A DNA stretch of 64,000 bases from an uncultured Mogibacterium sp. Its GTDB lineage: Bacteria; Bacillota; Clostridia; Peptostreptococcales; Anaerovoracaceae. Shown here piece by piece: positions 25,344 through 34,093 of the stretch. The translations under genes were made by a program, and so were the position numbers. Below the pieces are notes generated by a model that searched no databases, was not told the DNA's origin, and saw nothing but the letters and a program-made list of their open reading frames with translations. Every line of letters starts with the position of its first letter. The first letter of the stretch is position 1. The stretch spans positions 195,769 to 259,768 of the forward strand of contig NZ_CALISE010000020.1 in assembly GCF_938041965.1 (NCBI RefSeq), written 5' to 3'.

Positions 25344-26576
25344 ATGAAATTTAGAGACAAATTAGACAGGAAATACCTCAAGATTGTGGCTTATGTAGTT
25401 CTGGCAGTGGGACTGTCTTATGCTTTGATTTTATTTATGGGACAGTATCAGAGTATCGGTAAGAGCCTGATGAACGGGATAAACTGGGTTGCAGCGATTC
25501 TTAAGCCGGCGGTAATCGGTGCGATTTTGGCGTATATCTTAAATCCACTCGTTGGACTAACTGAGAGGATGATAACTCGCAAGGCAAAATCGCTAAGTCA
25601 AGATCCCGTTCAGAAGAGGCGTAGACACACAGTAGCAGTTTTGATAACGCTTCTGCTTCTCGTAGCGATTGTGCTGGCCTCACTCACAGCGGTCATATAT
25701 GCAGTGACAAAGCAGGTGCAGACTATAAATGCTGATAGTATCAATGCGCTCGTGAATAGCATTGTGAATCAGGCGAAATCATTTGAACACAGCTTTAAAG
25801 AGTGGCTTTCAAAGTACAACTTCAGCAAGAACTACGACCTTAACTTCGAAAAGAATCTAATTAACTGGATTTCACATAAGCTAAATAGCGCAAGCGGCCT
25901 ACCGACGCTGCTTTCGAATATAACAGCTGGTGTGAGCACGCTGCTGTTCTCAGTTATGTTCGCGGTATACTTCTTATTTGACGTAGAGAACCTAAGAAAG
26001 TACTGGGGAAGAATACTCAGGACCATTTGGTCGCAGGGTGCAAATGACAAGCTGACATATGTTTACAGCGATGTGAATAAGGTGTTCAGCGGATATTTCC
26101 GCGGGGCTGCGATGGATGGTTTTACGGTAGCACTTCTCATCAGTATTGGACTGACTGTAGCGGGTATGCCTTACGGCGTGATGATCGGTGTAATGGCAGG
26201 TATTGCTAATCTGATTCCTTACATGGGACCGATAGTAGGATACGGACTTACTATCGTGTCAGGCGTGATTTCTGGCGAGATTAAGACGCTGATTATATCT
26301 ATCGTGATCATCTCGGTGGTACAGGTTTTGGACGGCGCAGTTATCAACCCTAAGCTCCTGTCGCAGAGTATTGAGATTCACCCTATGCTAGTTTTGGTAG
26401 CGATTATAGCAGGTGAAAAGGTGGGTGGATTTGCAGGCATGATTGTTGCCGTACCGTTTGCTGCTCTGCTCAAGATATGGTTTGAACGCCTCGTTGAGAG
26501 AAGGGCAAAATCTAGAACATGTGAAAAGGCTGTCGATGCAGCAGAGATTGTGGATAGAGAAGGCTTGGAAGAGTAA
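25344..26576 (+). CDS. AI-2E family transporter (YdiK/PerM/YtvI type membrane protein)
   Basis: A 410-residue membrane protein with about eight hydrophobic segments. The signature region MPYGVMIGVMAGIANLIPYMGPIVG and the following VQVLDGAVINPKLLSQSI, given here as IANLIPYMGPIVG and INPKLL, define the AI-2E/UPF0118 family. Members include the AI-2 exporter TqsA and Na+/H+ antiporters; which activity applies here is not readable. The soluble insert (about residues 110-190) is charged and helical. GAGAGGGG precedes ATG 25344. It is a single-gene unit. The C-terminus is a charged tail. Confidence 0.92.
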   Translation: MKFRDKLDRKYLKIVAYVVLAVGLSYALILFMGQYQSIGKSLMNGINWVAAILKPAVIGAILAYILNPLVGLTERMITRKAKSLSQDPVQKRRRHTVAVLITLLLLVAIVLASLTAVIYAVTKQVQTINADSINALVNSIVNQAKSFEHSFKEWLSKYNFSKNYDLNFEKNLINWISHKLNSASGLPTLLSNITAGVSTLLFSVMFAVYFLFDVENLRKYWGRILRTIWSQGANDKLTYVYSDVNKVFSGYFRGAAMDGFTVALLISIGLTVAGMPYGVMIGVMAGIANLIPYMGPIVGYGLTIVSGVISGEIKTLIISIVIISVVQVLDGAVINPKLLSQSIEIHPMLVLVAIIAGEKVGGFAGMIVAVPFAALLKIWFERLVERRAKSRTCEKAVDAAEIVDREGLEE

Positions 26577-26660
26577 CATGGTTTATGCCATTTATTATGC
26601 TGCTTGAGACCACTAACTAGTTTTAAAATATTTAATTAAATAAATTTCGATAAAATAAGC

Positions 26661-26690
26661 GAGTGGTCATGCGTTGTAGTGACAACTCAC
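26661..26690 (+). terminator. Possible weak terminator after the AI-2E gene
   Basis: GAGTGGTCA and TGACAACTC pair over 9 positions with one mismatch; ACTTTATGTTTTTT follows. The loop is long and the call is weak. The rest of the 26577-26810 gap is AT-rich and holds two GGAAT-type repeats described separately. Confidence 0.35.
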
Positions 26691-26694
26691 TTTA

Positions 26695-26759
26695 TGTTTT
26701 TTGGAATAATATCCGCTAAACATACTGAAGATACATATTTTTGGAATTAAATCCAAAAA
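26695..26759. repeat. TTTTTGGA direct and inverted repeats upstream of the DUF4143 ATPase gene
   Basis: Two direct copies of TTTTTGGAATNANATCC occur at about 26696-26713 and 26738-26754. In the second, TTTTTGGA (26738-26745) and TCCAAAAA (26752-26759) form a perfect 8-bp inverted repeat with a 6-nt spacer. They lie 50-115 bp upstream of the GTG start, where an operator would be expected. Confidence 0.55.
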
Positions 26760-26810
26760 CTTTACAAAGATGTGTGTGTAGTGTTATTATTTATGAAGGG
26801 AGGTGACGTT

Positions 26811-28013
26811 GTGATAATAAGAGAGGAATATCTAAGCAAACTTAAAGAGCTAAAGGATAAGAATATTATTAAGATTGTAACTGGTATTAGAAGATGTGGA
26901 AAATCAACATTGTTGTTTCAGTTTAAAGATTGGCTTATAGATCAAGGGATTACAGAATCCCAGATAATTTTTGTTAATTTTGAAGATTTGGAATATGAGG
27001 ATTTAACAGATTATAGGAAGCTTTATGCGTATATTAAAGAACGTTTGCACAAAGGTGTTAAGACATATGTATTCTTAGATGAGATTCAAAATGTAGATGA
27101 ATTTCCTAAAGTTCTTGACAGTCTTCAATTACATTCAGACGTAGATTTGTATGTGACAGGCTCAAATGCGTATATGCTTTCGAGCGAGATAGCTACAGTC
27201 ATATCTGGTAGATACATTCAGATTGAAATGTTGCCTTTATCATTTAAAGAGTATTGCACTGCTAAAGGTGGCGTAGAAAACACAGCTTCAAAGTATCTCG
27301 ATTACTTATCGTCAAGCTCATTTCCATATGTACTAGAATTAGATGCTAACCCCAATATAGTTAGAGATTATTTGGAGAGCATCTACAACACTATTGTAAT
27401 TAAAGATATAATGAATCGAAAACAGGTATCAGACTCGATGATGTTACAAAGTGTCTTAAGATTCATATTTGATAATATTGGTAATCCTCTATCTACTAAG
27501 AAAATAGCTGATACAATGACATCCGATGGCAGAAAAATTGATTCTAAAACAATAGAAAAATATCTTACTGCACTTAAAGAATCATATATAATTTATCAAT
27601 CAAAAAGGTATGATGTAAAAGGCAAGCAATATCTAAAGACTTTAGAAAAATACTATGTGGTTGATATTGGACTTCGATATATGCTCCTCGGCAAGCGAAG
27701 TATGGATGCAGGGCATATACTTGAAAACGTAGTTTATCTTGAATTGCTCAGAAGAAATTATGATGTTTATGTTGGGAAAGTTGATGCATTCGAAGTCGAT
27801 TTTGTTGCACAGAACCCGGATGGAAATCATTATTATCAAGTTGCGTTGACTGTAAGAGATGAAGAGGTATTGACGAGAGAAATAAGACCTCTTCAAATGA
27901 TTCATGATGATTATCCAAAAGTAATCCTTACTTTAGATGATGACCCGACAAGAGACATTGAGGGGATTAAAATAATGAATGCGAGAGATTGGTTGTTAGA
28001 ATCGGACACCTAA
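26811..28013 (+). CDS. AAA_14/DUF4143 ATPase of the ExeA-like 'ATP-binding protein' family
   Basis: A 400-residue P-loop ATPase. Walker A is GIRRCGKST at about 28-36 and Walker B is YVFLDEIQNV. The arginine-finger region GSNAYMLSSEIATVISGR follows. The C-terminal DUF4143 part (AFEVDFVAQNPDGNHYYQVAL region) has a PD-(D/E)XK-like Asp and Gln layout. Such proteins are scattered accessory genes of unknown function. The GTG at 26811 is chosen because AAGGGAGGTGA lies 7 nt upstream. The gene is visibly more AT-rich than its neighbours, with A/T-ending codons, which suggests recent acquisition. It starts an accessory stretch running to about 30.9 kb. Confidence 0.85.
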   Translation: MIIREEYLSKLKELKDKNIIKIVTGIRRCGKSTLLFQFKDWLIDQGITESQIIFVNFEDLEYEDLTDYRKLYAYIKERLHKGVKTYVFLDEIQNVDEFPKVLDSLQLHSDVDLYVTGSNAYMLSSEIATVISGRYIQIEMLPLSFKEYCTAKGGVENTASKYLDYLSSSSFPYVLELDANPNIVRDYLESIYNTIVIKDIMNRKQVSDSMMLQSVLRFIFDNIGNPLSTKKIADTMTSDGRKIDSKTIEKYLTALKESYIIYQSKRYDVKGKQYLKTLEKYYVVDIGLRYMLLGKRSMDAGHILENVVYLELLRRNYDVYVGKVDAFEVDFVAQNPDGNHYYQVALTVRDEEVLTREIRPLQMIHDDYPKVILTLDDDPTRDIEGIKIMNARDWLLESDT

Positions 28014-28100
28014 AGGATGAAAAACATGGCAGGGATTATGGATAATTATTTTGAAGAAAAAGTAATATACTGATTTAAATGATCTAATAGGAAGTTAATT

Positions 28101-29165
28101 ATGCCTTTTGAAATAGTAAGAAATAATCTTGTAAATATGGAAGTGGATGCGGTGGTAAATACTGCAAATCCCAATCCTGTGATTGGTTCTGGTATAGATA
28201 GTGAGGTGCATGCGAAGGCTGGTACTGAGCTGCTTGCTGCGAGGAAAAAAATTGGACACATTGATTTTGGAGCTGCAGCCATAACATCAGGATATGAGCT
28301 AACTGCCAAGTACGTTATCCATACGGTAGGACCAATTTGGAATGGTGGCAGCTATGATGAGGAGCAACTTTTGGCATCGTGTTACAGGAGTTCGCTAGCA
28401 CTAGCCAAAAAGCACCAGTGCGAATCCGTCGCATTTCCTTTGATTGCCACTGGCAACTACAAGTTCCCGAAATCACTCGCTCTGCAAATAGCCGTTCGAG
28501 AAATCAGTAGCTTTCTCATAGAAAACGAAATGCAGATTTATCTAGTCGTGTTTGACAAAGATGCTTTCGAGCTTTCTGAGAAACTTTTCAAATCCGTAAG
28601 CAGCTACATAGAAGAAAACTATATTCGAAGTACGGTGCTAAAAGAATATGGTAGTGATAGCTTGCATGATTCAAGTCTTAAAACTAGATGGGATAGCGAT
28701 AGGACCATAAGTGGTGCGCAAAATGAAGAAGATAGCAAACTTCTGATAGAAGAATGTCTTGAGCCTAACATCTGTGCCGCACCAACGCCTAAAACAGATG
28801 ACCTAAGTGAGATGCTAGATAACCTCGATGTGGGGTTTTCCGAAACTCTGCTTAAGCTCATTGACCGCGCTGGGAAGAAAGACTCTGAGATATATAAGAA
28901 AGCCAATGTCGATAGAAAGTTGTTTTCGAAGATAAGGAATAACATAAATTATAAGCCATCCAAGTCGACTGCGCTGGCATTTGCATTTGCTCTTGAGCTC
29001 GGCATAGAAGAGACAGAAGATTTTATCGGAAGAGCGGGCTTCGCACTCTCGCATAGTAGCAAGTTTGATGTTATTGTGGAGTTCTTTCTTATAAATGGAA
29101 ACTACAATATCTACGAACTTAACGAGGTGCTGTTTGCGTTTGACCAACCGTTAATCGGTGCATAA
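28101..29165 (+). CDS. Macro-domain protein with C-terminal helical (Cro-like) module
   Basis: A 354-residue two-domain protein. Residues 1 to about 165 form a macro domain: DAVVNTANPNPVIGSGID carries the ADP-ribose-binding Asn, and the second loop reads FPLIATGNYKFP. This group binds or hydrolyses ADP-ribose or O-acetyl-ADP-ribose. A linker of about 80 residues follows, then a module (about 246-354) with KDSEIYKKANVDRKLFSKIR, ETEDFIGRAGFALSHSSKFD and NIYELNEVLFAFDQPL. From memory this module recurs at the C-terminus of diverse Firmicutes proteins and looks like a DNA- or protein-binding helical bundle. AGGAAG lies 6 nt before ATG 28101. A vWA gene follows. Confidence 0.88.
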   Translation: MPFEIVRNNLVNMEVDAVVNTANPNPVIGSGIDSEVHAKAGTELLAARKKIGHIDFGAAAITSGYELTAKYVIHTVGPIWNGGSYDEEQLLASCYRSSLALAKKHQCESVAFPLIATGNYKFPKSLALQIAVREISSFLIENEMQIYLVVFDKDAFELSEKLFKSVSSYIEENYIRSTVLKEYGSDSLHDSSLKTRWDSDRTISGAQNEEDSKLLIEECLEPNICAAPTPKTDDLSEMLDNLDVGFSETLLKLIDRAGKKDSEIYKKANVDRKLFSKIRNNINYKPSKSTALAFAFALELGIEETEDFIGRAGFALSHSSKFDVIVEFFLINGNYNIYELNEVLFAFDQPLIGA

Positions 29166-29243
29166 ATGTCGCATGTGATGCGACCATTTCTACTCCTGTT
29201 TAGTCAATAATAGGGACATAACAACAAACAGGAGGATTTAAAA

Positions 29244-29888
29244 ATGACTGAAATAGTATTTATTTTAGACCGCAGTGGTTCTATGTCTGGACTTGAGAAG
29301 GACACTATCGGAGGCTTTAACTCTATGCTCGAGAAACAGCGCAAGGAGCCGGGAGAAGCGGTGGTATCCACAGTTCTTTTTGACAATGAAATCGAGGTTG
29401 TCCATGATCGCATAGGGATTAAAGAGGTACCAAAGCTAACAGAAGAAGATTATTTTGTCCGTGGATGCACAGCACTTCTAGATGCTGTTGGTGGAGCGAT
29501 TCATCACATTGGCAATATTCACAAGTATGCTCGCCGTGATGATGTCCCAGAGAAGACCCTATTTATCATCACTACTGATGGACTTGAGAATGCCAGCCGC
29601 TATTACACTTATGATATAGTTAGAAGCATGATAGAGCGTCAGAAAGACCGTTATGGATGGGAATTTATATTCCTTGGTGCTAATATCGACGCAGCAGAAG
29701 AAGCGAGAAGATTTGGGATAGATGAATCCATGGCTGCTAACTACAGGAGTGATGAAGCTGGAACAGCTCTAAACTATGAGGTCATAAGTGATGTAGTGAC
29801 AAGTGTGAGGATGTGCGAAGAACCTCTATCTGCAAGTTGGAAGATGAGAATAGATGAGGATTATGAGAGCAGGGATGCGAAGAAATAG
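29244..29888 (+). CDS. Stand-alone von Willebrand factor A (vWA) domain protein
   Basis: A 214-residue single-domain protein. The MIDAS metal site is intact: FILDRSGSMSG near the start supplies DxSxS, GCTALLDAV supplies the Thr, and IITTDGLENASR the Asp. There is no signal peptide or membrane segment, so it is cytoplasmic. vWA proteins mediate metal-dependent protein contacts, often with an AAA ATPase or a modifying enzyme. AGGAGG precedes ATG 29244. It follows the macro-domain gene by 78 bp on the same strand, and I recall the same pairing in other Firmicutes; partner function is inferred. Confidence 0.88.
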   Translation: MTEIVFILDRSGSMSGLEKDTIGGFNSMLEKQRKEPGEAVVSTVLFDNEIEVVHDRIGIKEVPKLTEEDYFVRGCTALLDAVGGAIHHIGNIHKYARRDDVPEKTLFIITTDGLENASRYYTYDIVRSMIERQKDRYGWEFIFLGANIDAAEEARRFGIDESMAANYRSDEAGTALNYEVISDVVTSVRMCEEPLSASWKMRIDEDYESRDAKK

Positions 29889-29970
29889 CTGAATCTATTA
29901 ATAACTGCGATGCTGCGTTATGGAGAAATAAAACAGCAAAACAATATTAAATACATGTGGTAAACATTAG

Positions 29971-30429
29971 ATGGTGGATGAAATGCAGAAACAAAATGAT
30001 TTTGAAACAGCGTGCAAGAATATGACTGAAGAAATTGGTATTTTCAAAGAAGAAATAGCATCAAAATGCGCAGAACTTCAAGATGCTGAATGGTCATTTG
30101 GTAAAGGGACAACAAAGGTTTGTAAGGCTGATGAAAATGGCAAGAAGAAGCGCTGTAAGGTCGGAATATGTTATATATCAAAGATTGCACTGACAAATGA
30201 TGCTGCAATAGAGATATGGCGAATGTTTAAGAAACATTTTAACGATAGTAACTTAACTAACGTAGAAAGACTCACAGGGAATGAAGAAATGGGAAGATAC
30301 GTGTTTTCTGCGAAGAATGAATTAGATCAAGTTGAATGTATAATTAACACACCAGGGGAATGGAATATTCCGCTAATTCAAATCACAGGATACGTGGGTT
30401 CAAGGTATAGAAGCTTGGATATTGACTAA
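29971..30429 (+). CDS. Small soluble protein, function unknown
   Basis: A 152-residue protein. The N-terminal 45 residues are charged helix. CKADENGKKKRCKVGICY gives three Cys, and the C-terminus ends IPLIQITGYVGSRYRSLDID, which vaguely recalls LppA-type lipoproteins, but there is no lipobox or signal peptide. I do not recognise a family. The start could also be ATG 29983, which has GGTGG 5 nt upstream. It lies between the vWA and phosphatase genes, 15 bp before the latter, so it may be co-transcribed with it. Confidence 0.65.
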   Translation: MVDEMQKQNDFETACKNMTEEIGIFKEEIASKCAELQDAEWSFGKGTTKVCKADENGKKKRCKVGICYISKIALTNDAAIEIWRMFKKHFNDSNLTNVERLTGNEEMGRYVFSAKNELDQVECIINTPGEWNIPLIQITGYVGSRYRSLDID

Positions 30430-30444
30430 GGTGTGGGGGTATAA

Positions 30445-30894
30445 ATGACAAAAATATTATTCGTCTGCCACGGCAACATCTGTCGCTCAACCATGGCGGA
30501 ATCGGTAATGACGCACCTCGTGAATGAAGCGGGGCTAAGCGATGAATTTGAAATAGACTCTGCTGCGACTAGCAGGGAGGAAATCGGAAATCCGCCGCAC
30601 TACGGAACGGTGAAGAAACTCGGAGAAGTGGGTATACCCGTTGTACCGCATAGGTCAAGGCAGATGACAGAGGCTGACTATGATAAGTTTGACTATTTGA
30701 TAGCCATGGATGAGAATAATCTGCGCAACATGAAGAGGTTTGTCGGCGGCGATGAAGAGGATAAGGTCTCGCTGCTACTCGAACATGCTGGCAGAAGTGG
30801 TGATATTGCAGATCCTTGGTACACAGGGAATTTTGATGTGACGTATAATGATATCATGGATGGGTGTAAGGGCTTACTCAGGGAACTTAGATAA
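30445..30894 (+). CDS. Low-molecular-weight protein tyrosine phosphatase
   Basis: A 149-residue enzyme with the complete P-loop CHGNICRS: catalytic C8 and R14. The general acid is D123 in DPWYTG. These phosphatases remove phosphate from protein Tyr or phospho-Arg residues in the cytoplasm and in Firmicutes often balance a BY-kinase or McsB; no kinase gene is nearby. It lies 15 bp after the unknown small protein gene. The intergenic 30895-31092 that follows has no obvious promoter motif or hairpin. Confidence 0.93.
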   Translation: MTKILFVCHGNICRSTMAESVMTHLVNEAGLSDEFEIDSAATSREEIGNPPHYGTVKKLGEVGIPVVPHRSRQMTEADYDKFDYLIAMDENNLRNMKRFVGGDEEDKVSLLLEHAGRSGDIADPWYTGNFDVTYNDIMDGCKGLLRELR

Positions 30895-31092
30895 TATAGG
30901 AAGAAGAGCGTAGTAGCGACGGACCAAGCTTAAGATGAATCAGCGACTCGCTGAAGTAATGTATGAGCGAGGCAAAGCAGAGATTTGAACTCAAGTGGAT
31001 AGGTGTAGTAACACAGCTGAAGTGTCTCATTAGAAATAGTGGCAATCTTGTGAGCTCGTGACAACACGATTTTAAAGGAGTATTTGAATTAG

Positions 31093-32469
31093 ATGGCTAA
31101 GAAAGTGAAATCAGTATACATGTGTGCGGAGTGTGGTAACGAGTTTCCGAGCTGGCAGGGGCAGTGTTCTTACTGCGGTGCGTGGAATTCGATTGTAGAG
31201 CAGAAGGTTAAACCGGATGCTGATAGCGATGCACGTAGGAGGACGACCAGCAAGGCGACTCCGTCAAAGCTAAAGAGCGTGGGTACTGGAAATTACACGA
31301 GGATTACGTCTGGGATTAGTGAGCTCGATAGGGTTCTCGGCGGCGGAATCGTGCTTGGCTCGATGATTCTGATATCTGGTGAACCTGGGATTGGAAAGTC
31401 GACGCTAATAATTCAGTCAGCTAATTCGATTGCGCTTAATAACGGGATAGTTCTCTATGTTAGCGGCGAGGAGTCAGAGGAACAGGTGAAGCTAAGGGCT
31501 GACCGCGTGTGCGAAAATCTGTCTGATAATCTACTTATTTTTCCAGAGACCAATATAGAGAGTGCGCTTGCTGCTTGTGAACAGACGAAACCGAAATTCC
31601 TTGTGATAGACTCAATTCAGACGATGTATTCGGAGGAACTGGACAACACTGCTGGCAGCATCACGCAGATTCGTGCGTGCTCGAATCTGCTCATGAAGTA
31701 TGCTAAGACAAATAATGTGCCGATTTTTATAGTTGCGCATGTCAATAAGTCAGGTGACCTAGCTGGACCTAAGACTATAGAGCACATGGTAGACTGCGTG
31801 CTGAACTTCGTGGGTGAGCAAGATAGGGATCTTAGGATCCTTCGTTCTGTCAAAAATAGATTTGGTACTACCGAAGAAATCGGGGCATTCAGCATGGGTC
31901 AAAGAGGTATGGCCGAGGTGAGAGACCTGTCGGGAACTCTGCTCGAGAGCTCGGATATCAGGGAAGAGGGCTCGGTCGCTTCGGCGCTCTACGAGGGCAG
32001 TCGTCCTGTGTTCTTTGAAATTCAGGCGCTAGTGACGCCTGCCAATGTCGGTTTCGCGCGCCGAAGCGCAATCGGTATCGACAATAACAGACTCAATATG
32101 ATTCTGGCTGTGCTGGAGAAGAAAGTCGGAATCTCGCTGCTGAATCATGACGTCTATGTCAATGTGGTCGGCGGACTGAAGCCCGACGGGCCAGGTGCAG
32201 ACCTGGCCGTTGCGCTCGCGATCTATAGCTCGTTCCGCGAGCGCACCTCGCCTCGCCGCGTCGTGGCGCTCGGCGAGGTCGGGCTTACCGGCAATCTGCG
32301 AGCAGTGCGGAATGCTGACCGTATAGTAAGCGAAGCAGCTAGACTCGGATACGAAACCGTAATCTTGCCGCGAGGCAATGTCAAGGCGTCAAATCCTAAT
32401 GCTGATATAGAGGTTATAGGCGCAGAGAGCCTCGCGTCTGCGATCAAGGCGTTTATAGGCAAGAACTAA
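31093..32469 (+). CDS. radA: DNA repair protein RadA
   Basis: A 458-residue protein, the normal length for RadA. It has an N-terminal zinc finger (C11, C14, C25, C28 in CAECGNEFPSWQGQCSYCGAW), Walker A GEPGIGKST near 96-104, the RadA-specific KNRFG motif near 254 and a C-terminal Lon-protease-like domain ending near AIKAF. RadA drives branch migration during recombination. AAAGGAG lies about 9 nt before ATG 31093. A 16-bp GC-rich hairpin follows immediately. It is convergent with the two-component genes. Confidence 0.97.
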   Translation: MAKKVKSVYMCAECGNEFPSWQGQCSYCGAWNSIVEQKVKPDADSDARRRTTSKATPSKLKSVGTGNYTRITSGISELDRVLGGGIVLGSMILISGEPGIGKSTLIIQSANSIALNNGIVLYVSGEESEEQVKLRADRVCENLSDNLLIFPETNIESALAACEQTKPKFLVIDSIQTMYSEELDNTAGSITQIRACSNLLMKYAKTNNVPIFIVAHVNKSGDLAGPKTIEHMVDCVLNFVGEQDRDLRILRSVKNRFGTTEEIGAFSMGQRGMAEVRDLSGTLLESSDIREEGSVASALYEGSRPVFFEIQALVTPANVGFARRSAIGIDNNRLNMILAVLEKKVGISLLNHDVYVNVVGGLKPDGPGADLAVALAIYSSFRERTSPRRVVALGEVGLTGNLRAVRNADRIVSEAARLGYETVILPRGNVKASNPNADIEVIGAESLASAIKAFIGKN

Positions 32470-32476
32470 GATCAAA

Positions 32477-32518
32477 TACTGGACGCGGCAGCTTGTCCTG
32501 CGGCTGCCGCGTCCAGTA
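32477..32518 (+). terminator. GC-rich 16-bp hairpin after radA
   Basis: Arms 32477-32492 (TACTGGACGCGGCAGC) and 32503-32518 are exact complements around a 10-nt loop. No U-tract follows (ACAGCTTATAATC), so it may act as a processing/stability structure rather than a classical terminator. Confidence 0.6.
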
Positions 32519-32538
32519 CAGCTTATAATCAAAAACCA

Positions 32539-32578
32539 AAACAGGAAGGTGAATGCAGAGCTGCCCACCTTCCTGTTT
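32539..32578 (-). terminator. Terminator of the minus-strand two-component operon
   Basis: Arms 32539-32551 and 32566-32578 (AAACAGGAAGGTG type) are perfect complements. On the minus strand the second arm is followed by TTTGGTTTTTG, an adequate U-tract. Confidence 0.8.
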
Positions 32579-32665
32579 CCTTATCATTATTAATTTGTAG
32601 ATTTTTATTTCGCCTAAAACTTCTTCCATCAAGAAGCATAGCAAGCTTATTGAGCAACTCACAAT

Positions 32666-34093
32666 CTACTTCTTAATGGTCGCCAGCTCAAACCAGAAAT
32701 CACTTCCCTTGCCCTCTTCGCTTTCAACCCCATAATTGGCGTTATGGAGGCTTAAGATGCCTTTTACGATGGATAGGCCAAGGCCAGTTCCTTCTATGTT
32801 GCGATTTCGGTTAGCACTAGTTCTGTAATAGCGTTCCCATACGTGGGATATCTCTTCAGCGGCTATTCCGTCGCCGTGGTCAATTACATCGAATCTAACA
32901 TTGCGACCGACTTTCTTGAGCTCAATGCGCACGTACTTATCCTTGCCGCAATACTTAATAGCGTTGGATATGAGATTTGCCATAACTTGTTTTAGCTTAT
33001 CGTAATCGCCATATACATACGCAGTCTTACATTTGTTGAAGGATATATTGTAGCCCTCTTGTTGATTAAGCACCTCGAATGTCTCTTCTACCTCAGTAGC
33101 GGCCTTGACGATATCGAATTTAGTCATGTTTAGCTCAGCTGAGTTAGATTGAAGCCTCGAAGCAGAGAGCATATCAGATACAAGCTTGTTGAGCCTATCT
33201 GCCTCTGCAATTATAACTGCGAGATGTTCAGCACGCTTCTCAGGATTATCTCCCGAGATATCGTTGATCATCTCAGCATATGATTTTATCATCGTCAGCG
33301 GAGTCTTGAGATCGTGTGACACATTAGCGATTAAGTCGCGCTGATATGAATCCGTCTTCTGCATCTCATATGAAGCTTTATTGAGCGTCCTAGCTAGCTC
33401 GTTAGTCTCGGTAAATATTCCTCCGTTAAAATTCACGTTGTAATTGCCGTTACTCAGCTGGACTGCGGACTTTGTGATGCTAGCGATAGGTAACGATAGC
33501 CAGGTCGACATGATGATTGCGAGCATGCTGGCAATCATCAGTGTTATAAACGTGATGTACAGCAGCTGTGAACGCAAAATCGATATGGTAGACTCCACCG
33601 GGTAGAGAGGAGCGATCATGTATAGGATATTTCCGTCATCACGATTCCCAAGGTACGTAGCATACACTAGGCGCGATGCCTTATTTCCCTTCTCAGTGAC
33701 AGTGAGAGAAATTTTCCCCAGAGAACTCTTTGCTAGCTTGTCCTTTGCATCTGAAATTTCAAACTGGTAATGAGGGAGGTCACCCTGTGACAGACCGCTG
33801 TTTCCATATTCTGAAATCGAATCGGCTGTTTCTAGCCTTATATATAGACCATTTCGGTCAGCGGCTTTTCGCGCATACGCATCAAAATTATCCTTGTTAG
33901 TGGAATAGTAGTTGCCTAGCTTGTTTGCCGTCGTCTGCGCTTCCTGTGCCATCATTCTTTCGTAGTATGTGTTCATGAAGAAACTCTGCATGAACCATAC
34001 CATGAGCAGGATTACAGCGGCAAATACCATAAAGTACATAAGCGAGACAGCACGTATGCTGTTCGGATCCCACTTACTTCTCTTTGTCTTCAT
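32666..34093 (-). CDS. Sensor histidine kinase (PhoR/ResE-like)
   Basis: A 475-residue kinase. One membrane segment (MYFMVFAAVILLMVWFM) near residues 20-38 leads into an extracytoplasmic region of about 130 residues, then a second membrane segment (ITFITLMIASMLAIIMST) and a HAMP domain. H260 in NVSHDLKTP is the phosphorylation site; the ATPase domain has NLISNAIKYCG and EGTGLGLSIVKGI. ATG 34093 is preferred over the TTG at 34099 for lack of a ribosome-binding site supporting either strongly. It overlaps the response regulator gene by 20 bp, so the pair is co-translated. Confidence 0.92.
   Translation of the reverse strand: MKTKRSKWDPNSIRAVSLMYFMVFAAVILLMVWFMQSFFMNTYYERMMAQEAQTTANKLGNYYSTNKDNFDAYARKAADRNGLYIRLETADSISEYGNSGLSQGDLPHYQFEISDAKDKLAKSSLGKISLTVTEKGNKASRLVYATYLGNRDDGNILYMIAPLYPVESTISILRSQLLYITFITLMIASMLAIIMSTWLSLPIASITKSAVQLSNGNYNVNFNGGIFTETNELARTLNKASYEMQKTDSYQRDLIANVSHDLKTPLTMIKSYAEMINDISGDNPEKRAEHLAVIIAEADRLNKLVSDMLSASRLQSNSAELNMTKFDIVKAATEVEETFEVLNQQEGYNISFNKCKTAYVYGDYDKLKQVMANLISNAIKYCGKDKYVRIELKKVGRNVRFDVIDHGDGIAAEEISHVWERYYRTSANRNRNIEGTGLGLSIVKGILSLHNANYGVESEEGKGSDFWFELATIKK

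Noticed and set aside
26577..30900. Integrated element with attachment sites
   Set aside because: No integrase, transposase, tRNA gene or flanking direct repeat was seen despite the AT-rich ATPase gene.
30960..31010. TTTGAACTC stretch resembling a tRNA T-arm on the minus strand
   Set aside because: Only three of five T-stem pairs form, and no acceptor, D or anticodon arm could be matched around it.
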